This document shows, piece by piece, positions 29,324 through 41,600 of a stretch of 64,000 bases of DNA. Below the pieces are notes generated by a model that saw only the letters and a program-made list of their open reading frames with translations, made no database searches and was not told the DNA's origin. The position numbers and the translations under genes are program-made. Source of the DNA: Salminus brasiliensis (lineage: Eukaryota; Chordata; Actinopteri; Characiformes; Bryconidae). Numbering within the stretch: the stretch's first letter is position 1; the number at the start of each line of letters is the position of its first letter. Location of the stretch: the NCBI RefSeq assembly GCF_030463535.1, contig NC_132894.1, positions 12,607,433 to 12,671,432 on the forward strand, read 5' to 3'.

Positions 29324-29632
29324 TCAAAGAGCAGATCCAAGTCTGTATGAGGGTGTGCTGATGGCGTCACAGTGATTTTCCTGTTGGCTTTTGTCTGCTA
29401 CCTCCAGCGACTCGGGGAGCCTAAGCATCTGCCCTTTGTAGTTGGGATTTGGAAAGGAATTGATCAAATTCTCGTCCTCTTGGTCCTCTTCCTCCTCCTC
29501 TTCCCAACCGCTGAGTTGACAGTCTTGCAGAAAAGTGCTTTGCTCCATGTTGGGGCATCTGCTGTGTTTTTTCAGTTCAACGTGGTACAGAAGAGTCACA
29601 TCATGCACCTCCTCTGTCGCTCCCTTCAGATT
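29324..29632 (-). CDS. il12rb1: il12rb1 exon 14, cytoplasmic tail and stop
   Basis: 102 residues starting NLKGATEEVHDVTLLYH and ending STPSYRLGSAL. Contains a run of acidic residues after LSGW (possible Box 2 region) and PNPNYKGQML, a YxxQ motif of the type that recruits STAT3 in gp130 relatives. Human IL12RB1 has a short tail, which fits the length. Confidence 0.8.
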   Translation of the reverse strand, partial: NLKGATEEVHDVTLLYHVELKKHSRCPNMEQSTFLQDCQLSGWEEEEEEDQEDENLINSFPNPNYKGQMLRLPESLEVADKSQQENHCDAISTPSYRLGSAL

Positions 29633-32600
29633 CTGCAAGAGTGATCAGTCGTTAGTCAGATTGGGCATCCACCAACATATACACAACACCCACCACCACC
29701 AAACACGCAGACACTCATGCATGCATGTTTTCTGAGGTCTAACCTTTGCAAGATGTTTATGCTGTGCTCTGCACCTGTGCAGCTTTTTTTTTTTTGCTTC
29801 ACCACAAAGAGAAACATTTATGTAGGTCACGCTTTGCAGCCATTAATAACCAGGACATAACACTCCCTGCTCCTGATGTTAAAGGTGTAAACAATAACGC
29901 AAATGCCTAAACACCAACACCATTTAACCCTTTAAACTGCAGCCATATTATTCAGTTATCAATCTTAGGTCATATTATCCAGTAACTACTATGTAAGTAA
30001 CTAATATGTATTATGAAAAACTACTATGAATGATTAAAAACTACCACAGATTATTCAGTAACATCTATAAATTGTTCATTCGCTACCAAAAATTTAAATA
30101 ACATTGTAAATAAGTAATACAGTAATAATAATATAATAATTAAAATATAATAATTAATAATATATAATATAAAGTAACTAAAATAAAAAGGTACTCATTA
30201 TTCAGTACAATAGCTATTACAAATAATCATTACTTATTTCAGAACTAATAATTTATATGGATTATTCAGTAATTTCTACAGATTATTTAGTAACTTTTAC
30301 AGATTATTTAATAACATCTACACATTATTTAGTAACTTCTACAAATAATTTAGCAATGTTTATGAATTATTCAGTAACTTCTATGAATTATCCAATATCA
30401 TCTATTAATTATCTAGTAACCTCTATGGATTGTTCAGTAACTTCTATAGATTATCCATTAACTTCTAAGGATTATTACAAATTATTAGATTATTAAAAGG
30501 GTTAAACCTTTAATCATTCAAATTCAACAGTGATTCAAACCTGGTGACTAAGATAGGAAGCTGTGACAGGAATCACAGGCCTTGGGATCACTGGTAGGAG
30601 CTTCCTTCTTAACCTAGAATGTAGATCACACACAAAAATGCATTACACCAAGGATCATATTTTTTTTATGACTTTGACTAAGCACAGGGAAACACAGTGA
30701 AATCGTGGTAATCGATGTAGCAGATTGTGCAGATTGAATAGAAAAATATTGGAGCATTCCTTCAAGTAAGGCTCCCAGCCTTACCTTTTGAGAGCAACAG
30801 AGAAGCAAACTGAGAGCAGAAGCAGAACCCCAGAAACTCCACAAACAGTCAGGACGGTCTTTGTTAACCCTAATGAAAGAGCAGATATCTTTGCTGATAA
30901 GCTGCACAGACTGATGATACGATACATGGACATTTGTAATGACTAAAAGTTGAAGTGTACCATTGTTGGGCACGGGGAAGGGGGTTGTGTTTGTCAAGAA
31001 GTTTGCAGTGGAATTAGGCCCAGCTCCAGCTTTAGTCCGCCCAGCAATATAGACCGTGTAAGAGGATCCTGTAGTGAGGTTTCTGAGAAGCAAACTAGTT
31101 TGATTTTCTGGCACTTCATGATAAGCTGAGAGAAACAAAAACAGTTACATGAAAGAGTGAGAGTATTCTTCCCATTCTAACAAGGATAGAGTAATAATGA
31201 GAGTGTAATAGTAATAACACTTTCACTGCATTACAATGAAAAAACCCAGAGTAATGTCAGTAGTGGGATGCCTCACCTGTGTAAGAGCCTTCCCCTGAGA
31301 TCCAGACTGCATAATGCAGCAGGAACCCACGCTGGTCCCGGACTGGAATCGGCCCCCACGACAACACAGCTGATTCATAAGTCACGTTTATAACTGTGAC
31401 ATTCTGTGGCTCTGCAACAGGTGCTGCAAAAAACAACAATTTAATAAAAAAATTATTTAAAAGTTATTTACCAGAAATAAAAAAAATATCACTATGAATT
31501 TACATCATTTAAATGTGGCAAATGGTTGCAATTGAATAATGTGCGTTTTATGGACATAATTCTTGTCAACAATCAATCAATCAATTCAACTTTTTATGTT
31601 TTCTCTATGTCAGCAGGTATATTAATCATAGTTCTGCCTATTTTGAACTTACCTCCCTCTTCAGAATAAATAGGACACATGGTTTTGGTATGTCGATGTT
31701 TGTTACGTCCGGCATGAATGAAGTAGTAATAGCGTACAAATTTCTCCATACCTGAAATCAATATCATATTGAAAGCCAAGTACAGTACAGTTAGCTCTAA
31801 TATGTTTCTAATTTGCATTTTGTCAGATAAAAAACCTTGTAAATCATTTTCTTTTTCCTCATTTTTACACATTTTTTACAAAACGTCAGCTGCCCTTTAG
31901 TAAAAGGTACTAAAAAAAATGTTACTAAGGTTTCTGAGTGCTTTACAGATACTTGATGTACATGAAGCATTCATGGCAGTAACACTCCAATTCAGTGACA
32001 TAATCATATTGACATTCATTAACCCCTTAAAAAAGGCAGAAAGTGTGATTACAAACTTCTATTAGGAAAGTACACCTTAGTGTGTAATAAACCTTGGAGT
32101 GTTAAGGGGTTAAACATATTCATTAATATGTGAGGAGAGTATGGTGTAATGGTTTAAAAATGATGTTTATTGTCTAACGTTCAGGATGATTCTAAGGGTC
32201 TGTGTCTGACAGGGGCCCTAAAAATGTATAACTGAGTATTTTAGCTAGTTTCTAGAGTGGTGGGGCTCAGTGTTATCTCTATTCATGGGGACCAAAATCT
32301 CAGGTTGCGCCCCTGAATTCAGGATGCAATCGTGAATACATTTAAATATACATTTCTTCTTTTTAGGTTTTTAGGCTTTTAATTTTTTTTTTTCATATAA
32401 TGTTGCTACCTTGAAAGATAGAAATCAAGTCATTTTGCTTAAAATGTTTTTTAAATGAGTCATCTTTAATTGTGTGCTTTTTGGAAATCAGGTCCTCTTT
32501 TATTGTTTGGCCAGAGAACTTTTGCAATGTAACGTAAAGCCCATCGTACACTGGCGCCGGCATCGCATGCTGATGCACACAGGCCCTTCATGACTCCAAG

Positions 32601-35600
32601 TGCACCACGTTACATTAAGATAAAGCCATATCGAGACCACAAAAAGCCACATTAGATCACATGTGACTTGAAATCTAGACAAGGAAAGGCAGCTAGTCTT
32701 ACCTCAGGTTACCTCTAGGTTACCTCAGCTAACCTGACTATCCTAGCTCTGTACGTTTTTTTTTTTTTTCAGCTCACAGTGGAATAGCCAGCGCACAGTG
32801 GAAGAAAGATGCCATGTGTGCAAAGTTTTGCAGCATAATTTAGCTGTATTTCAACTCTTATGTGATATTTTCTAAATGTAGTACCTTTTTTTACATTCAT
32901 TTCACAGGGTGGAAGAATAAATGTGGGTCAGCCACCGCTGCTGGAAAAACATGCTATGGGAAACACTGGCTTAGCTATTCACAGTTCAGGGAATTTTTGT
33001 TGCTGTTGCTCCATTTTTGCAGTTTTTCTTTTTTTGACATAATTTGAGGTGGAAGCGTTCAGGAATCACAGCAACTCAGCCACAAAGTGGCAAACCATAC
33101 AAAGTTACAGAGCAGGGTTGCCGAGTGCTGAGTTGCTCAGTGCATAGAAGTCGCCAATGCTCTGCTGACTAACTGCAGAGTTCAGAACCTGCTCTGGTAG
33201 TCAGCACAAAAAAATGTGCACCTGAAGCTTCATGGAATGGGTTTTCAAGCGGCCAAGCAGCTCCACGCAAGCAGCTCACATCACCAAGTACAATGCCAAA
33301 TGTTGGATGGAGTAGTGTAAAGCACACCACACCTGAACTAAAGTTTGGTGGAGGAGGGATAATGTTATAGGGTTGATTTTCAGGGGTTGGCCTAGGCCCC
33401 TTAGTTCCAACATACCAGAAGAGAGGAAACTGTAAAGTGGGGTTGCCAACTCCATAGTAATATCTATTGATTTAGAATATATATAAAATTCTTACCTTTC
33501 TTGATACTTTCCACTGTAGCATGTGTGGATGTGTTCATGTGTGTTGACCGCGTTTCACCATCTATGAGCTGGTACCATTCCAAGCAGCGTTTTTTTGAAA
33601 GGCGTGTGCTTGAATATGTGTGGCAGTCTTTGAGAGATACAAACAGAAAATACAGTTGAAGGATAAGGATAAGGATATGGGCCATATTTTAAAAATAATT
33701 AGTCTTATTTATAAAGTTACAGTTTCATTTCTCAAATTGTTGCTAATTACATGCTAATGAGCTCATGTTAACTGACATGTTGTTGAGCTTATGCATATAT
33801 TATTGTATACAAACAATATCAGAGTAATGTCGAATGTAAAAAGGGAAATACTAAAAAGCAAAAAAAAAAAAAGCTTTTTGATATCACACATAGTTTGACA
33901 CACACTGCAGAGGCACTTCTGATCAGGAATTCTTTTAAATCATGGCAGTGCAGCAGAATGACCTTTTCTCAATCTATATCTATAATCTATATCTATTCTG
34001 ATTGGCTAAATTATGTTCAAATGCTATTAAAAATATGTGAACTCTGAAATCCTGCACAGGCATCTGTTAGCTGGTGCAGTGGAGCTGGGGACCCGGCGCT
34101 TGTCTGCTGCCCAGCAAAAAATAGGCGGCGGCTGGCTTTGCATGTATCAGAGGAGTCATTACCCTCCTAGTGTCGGGAGCATTGCTAGTGCTAGGGGGAG
34201 TTACAGACAGGTAGATCAATTGGCAGTAGACAGGTAGATCAAACTGGGAGAATAAAATCTCAAAAAGTACTCAAGTTTCATTTGGGGCCCCCCAGACCAC
34301 CACCTCAGCACCAGATGCTTCATCATTTTATAGGCTACACTGTGTGTTTGTAACATAACCACTATCATTAGCATAATTTGTAATTAGCTTACATCATACT
34401 GGTGTCATTCTGGTTAAACTTACAGGGGGAGCAAACTCACAAAAACGTTCTCTTTTGAATACAGAGTGGTGTGTACATATCCAGTAACATCAGCAGACAT
34501 AACACTGCATTTACAGTAAACAAATGAATCAGTTTCATTTCTTTTGTTTTAAAATTTTGAACAGATGTGCAAAAGTGTGAGGTAGGCTCCTATTATCGAC
34601 AGGTCCCCTAACTCCAACTCCATCTGCATATTGCACAATTCACTTTCTCTCTGGGTCAGAAAAAAACAATCAAAAAAGGAAGTGGAAGACCTAAGGTGGG
34701 GGTCTTTTTTTTTTTTCTTAGAGTGATTTGCCTAGAAAAATATATTGTGCAATAGTCAGAAGTACTCAGGCCTTTATTGACCACCAAAACGATGCATATC
34801 TGAATTTTCCCAACAGTGGCAGCAGCCAACAGCAGGAATTGATTAACCTAGTATTGGTGTGCCAACTCTAAAATTTATTAATATAATTAATATAAAAATA
34901 TACCTGTGTACTACCATTTTGTTTTATTATTCAATGTTATTTTTAAAATATTAAGATAATTCTGATCTTAATGTCAGATTATTATATATATATATATGAC
35001 ACTGCTATCTAGTGGTTGGGGTTTAAACACAACACAAAATGAAGCACTGTCTGCCACCAATCTTTACATGTAAACTATTCATTAAAAATTAACACTATGT
35101 TTTTGAGAATATATGCAGTATTGCAAAACAGAATATTGGGATGTTTTAATATATTTTCCTATACCCCAACTTTTACACATATCTGTAAACCAGCTGAATA
35201 TGTGTCCATGCATGTTTGATTGCTTGTGCGACCAAACATGCTTGAAAACACCTTATGGAAAAGCTTATTAACTCAACTTACATGCAGTGTATATTTTTGC
35301 ATGGCAATGAGGTGTCATGAATTGCTAAAGGCACATGCAAATGTGGGCAATTGTTGAAGTGTCAGATATTATGTGAACTATAAAACATGCTGGTAGTCAT
35401 TTATGAATCTGCAAATACATTATAACAACAGTAACATCACAGTATATCTGGTGGTGTGATTTACTTATCAGAACTTTTCTCTGTTACCTGCATACTCACA
35501 CACACACACACACAAACATTTCCAAAGAGACTTACGTTTTAAATGTTGGACAGGGGGGATGATAATCTTCTGAAAGGCTGATGTCGATACTTTGTTTATA

Positions 35601-38600
35601 GCACTGATAGACACCCTGACTTCTGAATTAGTTGCTGTAAGAGTGTAAGACGTTTTGTTTGTGGTTTTGTTTTTGGTTTCACAAGGAACATTCAGAGTCA
35701 GGTTATATGTAACACCTCCGTAACTGGCTTCAGGAGGTGGTGCCTAAATAAAAAAAAGTCAGAAGTGTACAATTCAGACGAATTCCACTCTATATACTCT
35801 TGAGTAGATTTAACATCACTTTCATGTGAGTAAAACATTTTTATATACAGTGATGTGACAAAATTAGAATCAGGTGCAGCACATCAGCTGCAAGCTCTGG
35901 TCATTTCTAGGCTTGACTACAGCAACATGCTCCTGGCTGGCCATTCCATGAGGACCATCAGGCCGTTACAGTTGGTCCAGAATGTGGCGGTTCTGCTTGT
36001 CTTCAACCTTCCAAAGTTCACTCACGTCACTTCTCTGCTGGGCTCCCTTCACTGGCTCCCTGTAGCCGCTCGCATCACATTCAAAACCCTGACGCTGGCC
36101 TACAAAGCCAAAAATAGACCAGCCACTCCCTACCTCATGGTCAGAACTCGGTCTGTACCTCAAACCCTTCGAGCTTCAAGTACCCCCCCCCCTTACAGAA
36201 TCCACTATGAATTATTTACTGCATCAGAAGGGGGCTCGAGGAATCTGTATTAAAACTAAAGTTGAAACGTCACACAGCTGAAATAATTCTTCATGGAGGA
36301 GAGGGAAAAACCTTCTACCAGTCTATATGGGACTAGTAGATGGTTTTAGGCAATGTCTAAGGAATTTCAACTAAAGGGGGAAATGCCAGCTATTAGAGCA
36401 TAAGGTGTTCTTACTTTGTCCTCACAAGAAAACTGCATTTCTATTAATTACATTTTAAAAATGATTGACAAAAATAAACAAATTGACTAAATTGGACTGA
36501 TGTATTTCATATTTATATACATATATATATATAAATTATAAGCATGTTAATTCAATGCAGCGTTATCAGTATTTAGTACTGAAAAAGATAATGTCGCTAA
36601 GTTAGTATTTAGTATCTCCTAAATCTGTGCAGTTTTTATACACTTGATCAGAAACTTACATCCCATCTGAGAATAATTGTCCGCTTGCGTTCCTTTTTTT
36701 CTTCTCTCCAGCGAACAACAGGTGCTTTAATTTCTGGAAAACAGCGTCACATCCTCTAAATAAACCCTGTTACTTGTAATGCATACAAGCATATTGTGAT
36801 ACAGTTTCTAGTCAGAGATCAAGAAAAATCAGTTTGATTTTTGATATTTTATGTTTTAAAATAAAGTTTTATTTATACACTAGGCCGCAGAACATGTCCT
36901 CAGAAAACAAACAATGGTGCAGTTCAGGTAGAACTGTATTGACTAAAAATAAACTCATACTGGTTCACACAATTATAGGGTCTAGAGCCCAGTCTGATTG
37001 TCTGTTACAGCCTGAACCTAGACTGGGTTAGAACATTATTATAACATTGCCTCTCCATGCTTTACTCCGATAGGATGCACCAAATTGCCAAATTTTCGTA
37101 GTGGACATTGGTTTAAATAAGTCAGGGCAAGTGAAAGGCCCTCTGAGGACACAAATGGTTGGAATTTCAAATTGTCAGTTGAATGCACCCTTACACCCTT
37201 GACTTTATGGTTATACAGCAGATTGAAAGCAGGTGAGCACTCACCAACAGGAACATCAACTGTATTGCTCCAGTCACTCCAGAGGTGGTATTGCTTGGCC
37301 TTGCGTCTAATCTCGACCTGGTACACTGAATGGTCCTGCAGCTGCAGAGGGTAGGAGTCCCATGAAACTGTAGTGTGCGGAGAAATGTTGGAAAAAATGG
37401 AATATCTCACCAAAAACACCATAATGTTAAAACCTCATCCCCAATATAACCATCATATTATTGTGACATATTGCGGCCTTCAAGTTATAGAGGTCCTATA
37501 TGTTATGGGGAGTTGTAAACATAGACTTATATTTTCTTATAATTTAAGACTATTACTATTATTCAGTAAATGCTAAAAACGATTCAATAGCTGATATGAA
37601 GCTAATATCTTACTTATGTTGTTATACAGGCCCAACATATACAGACTTAACTGCGTAAAGACCCAAGGAACTATCTAGTTCCTGAAGGTGACAAAATGTG
37701 GTTTTATGGCATCACTTTAAAGAACCTATTTTGGCACCTTTGTTCTAAAGAAACATATGGTCGTCTTTAGAAACCCTTGGTCTGGATTCTCAAAAAACAA
37801 ATCAAATCCTATCACTCTACTATGTTGTAAGCCCAAGTAAGAGAACTGTTTCTATGTACAGTATATGAGTAATCCTTTTTCACTATATTGTAAATTTTAC
37901 TAAACATGAGTACCTTTTCTTTGGGGGTATTTTCGAGGGGTTTTCTCCCCAATTTATTCACTGCAAAATGTGACCTTCTGGCTAGGACTTCCCCTATCAC
38001 ACAAGACTGCCAGCCTTAAGCAGTTGCTGAGATTTGGTGATAGCTATGGGTCTCAGGCTTGATTTTGTGCTCAGAATGACTAAACATTACCTTATTATTT
38101 TAGGTCACCTGTCTAATAACCACACAATGCACCCACAAAATTAGTGGCTGGGATTTGTTTTTCCAAAATACCAATCCACTTTGTTTACTTCACAACCCTC
38201 CTAGCTTTGGTGAACACCTGCCATCTGTGTGCAGAGACCAAACTGGCTTGCAAATTACATTTATTACTTGTTTGACATGATAATGATAAGAAGAGAAACA
38301 AACCTTCTTTTCTGTCCTCAGTCTCAAAAGTGTGCTGTGATTTGATGAAACATCAGATTAATAAATCTCTACACTCCTTAGAGAACTAAAATATGTGGTG
38401 TAAGATATAAAGAGGGGCACTTACATGCTGCCAAAAATCTTCATCAATCTTTTTCCATTTGATCTCATGAATAGCACCTTTTTTGACCTCTACTCGGGGC
38501 CAGCTTAGAGTGAGAATCCCAGCTGATCTTACCTTTTTCTGTATATCGGGGGCACTATATTTGACTGAAAAGTGAAATAACATCATAAGAGCTTCAGAAT

Positions 38601-41600
38601 GTCCATCTTTTGTACCTGATGATTAATAGTAACTTTACCGTACTGGAGAGTGAGGCACAAAACTGATGCAGTAAAATATAGCATTGACATTTTATGTATT
38701 TGCACAGATACAAGTTGAACATGCTCATGGTCATTTTCCCAACCTCATTTGTGGCATCTACCTTGAAGACCTGTTTACCCTGTCTGTCTTTGTCTTTCCT
38801 TAAAGGTACCTGTTTGTTGATTACTAAGTTGTAATATATGTATGTATGTAATATATACACTACCGCTCAAAAGTTTAGGATCACTTGCAAATTTCCCTCT
38901 TTTTGGAAAAAAAAAACACATTTTCATGCAATTCACAAACTTAAAAAATTTATTTAAGTGAACAGATGAATAAAAAATTTGCATTAAAGCCTGTTTTTGT
39001 ATAGAGGCTTATTTTGCATATAGTCCTATTATCAGCAATTCTCACAAACTGGCTCTAACAAGGACAGAAAAAGGAGGGGGAGGCTCTGATGCACACATGT
39101 GCAAGAAGATAAATACCTTTGCAGTGCAGTGCAGTTTGAGAGGAAGACGCCTCACAGGCTGTCAACTGACAGCTGCACTAAATGGAGCCCGTCAAACACC
39201 AGTATCAGCATCAATGGTCAAGAGGCAACTTCAGGACGATGGACTTCATGGCAGAATTGCCAAGAAAAAGCCATACCTCACACTGGCCAATAAAAAGAAA
39301 AGACTGCGATGGGCCAAAGAGAAAAGACATTGGACAGATGAGTCCAAGTTTGAGGTCTTTGGATGAAACAGAAGAACATTTGTGAGGCGCAGGACCAATG
39401 AAAAGATGCATGACCAATGCTTAATGCCATCTGTCAAGCATGGTGGAGGCAGCGTGATGGTCTGGGGATGCTTTGGAGGTGGTAAAATAGGAGATTTATA
39501 CAGAGCGGAAGGGATCTTAAAGAAAGAAGGCTACCACAAGATTTTGCAAGCCATGCCATACCCTGTGGACAGCACTTGATTGGGGCCAATTTAATCCTAC
39601 AACAGGATAATGACCCTAAACACACCTCCAAATTGAGTCAGCCGGAATTCTGAATGTAATAGAGTGGCCAGCACAGTCTCCGGATCTGAACCCTACTGAG
39701 CTGTTGTGGGAGCAGCTTGACCGTATGGTACGGAGGAAGCAAATCCATGTTGTGGGAGATGCTACAGGAAGCATGGGGTAATATCACATCAGATTACCTC
39801 GAAAAGGTGACAGCTAGAATGCCTAGAGTCTGCCAGGCTGTAATTGCTGCAAAAGGTGGCTTTTTTGATAAGGGCAAAATCTGAAGTACACAGTCATCAT
39901 TTTCATTAAAATCAATATTTCTTACTCTGACAATGTCTGCATGTCCTGTTTATTTGCTTTATGTCATAATCTTAAGTGTGTTTCCATTGAAAACAAGAAT
40001 ATTTCACTATGATCCCAAACTTTTGAGCCACAGTGTATATATATATTATTTATTAAGGTGGAAAAGCTTGTCTGGTTCATGCTGCTCTCCCACGCACCCA
40101 GGACCTCTACAACAAGAGAGGAAAACCATCAACATCTCCTCTGACCCCACTCAACCCAGCCACTTCCTGCTCCAACCCATGCCACCCAAACAGAGGTACA
40201 TGAGCATCAGAGCTCATGTTAAACAGTGTTAAACTGGTCTCACCAGCAATACCAACTACAACCTGAGCACACACACACACAAACTGGTACTGCTACTGGT
40301 CACTCTGATCCTCCCAGTTCACTCAGCAGAGCCACACACTGAGCCTCCACCAGCTCAGGGACGGTATTCACTGTGTACTGTGTTTTTACCTGAACGCTAA
40401 GCTGCTACGCTCATTGCTTGCTCTATACACTTTGTTTACATGGCTATGTGATGCTGCTTACAAACCATGCGCATCTTTTTTGCTGGTTCAGACCATGTCT
40501 TCATCTTATGATGATGATTTGGAGAAGACTGTGAGAGAGGGGGCAAATTCTTTTTTGGATTGGAGTCTCCCCACTAATATGTGGAGCCAGGAATGATAGA
40601 TGACAGGTTAGGGAGGAAGGGGACAGGGAGATGGAGGGTTGCGCATTTCTAGGATGTTAGATTAGGGAGGAGGAGCATCAGGCATCCTCCCAAAATTCAG
40701 TTATTTCATGACACGACTTGGTTGTACCTCACTCTCCATTTAGTTATGTTAAGGGGCCGAAATTTTACTCCACGTCACCTTGGAGCATTTCTGTTGGTCC
40801 ATTTATGATTAAATAATTCGAGCTACAGTGCAAAGGGCAGGTCTTTGTGCCTGCACTGATATACTCGTCTCATTAGAATACAGAATACAGAGTCTTACCC
40901 AAATTGTCAAGGATTACAGTGGTCTTGTTGGAGATGCAGGTTATATTGTCTATTTGTCTCTGTACCCATAGGTGTGACTGAATTTTAGTAAGTATATATT
41001 CCAGAGGCACGTGTACATTCAGGTTTCTGCTGCTGAACATGACAGTTTCAGGAGAAACATTAGCAGTTGATGTACTCCTGAGGAGAAGAAAGAGAATTAT
41101 TTAGGGGGGTTGAATTGGAGATGGAACTCCAATAACTGGGCTAGACTATCTGCTACATCTAAGTCGACTTTTAAGACATCTGAAATATAGCATTTTTTTA
41201 GACATGGGGAAGGAAAGTGTGCGTGAGGCTAAGATAATATCATCAGTATAGTCACAGACAAAGACAAAATGATTTAACTCTACTTACTGTATAAAAAGAC
41301 TATATGTAGCACCCTGAACATGTTCTCGGTCTTTCCATTCGCAATTGAAATCTTCATCATATTGGGTAGTTTTCTTGTAACATTGTAGATTTGTAACCGG
41401 GCAATCTGCATCTATTGGAGTATAGAGATTAGAAAATTATCCCACACCTGCATTTACAACTATAGACCAGTAATATAAAGGCATTTATCAGACGCTCTAT
41501 TTACTCAAGAATAACCTCAGCTAGTGTGAATAGGCTAAAAATTCAAAGATACCTCTGAGTTTAGACACTACTAAACACAAGTCAATAAGGAGACCATAGT

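Noticed and set aside
30257-30496. 79-residue frame with a seven-residue repeat (DYLVTST-like)
   Set aside because: The 21-bp minisatellite unit is a multiple of three, so any frame without stops reads as a protein repeat; no start context or conservation.
38104-38125. A 4-nt microexon (ACAG between ttattag and gtgacc) that would repair the il12rb1 phase break
   Set aside because: The acceptor has no pyrimidine tract and such a short match occurs by chance many times in 1 kb.
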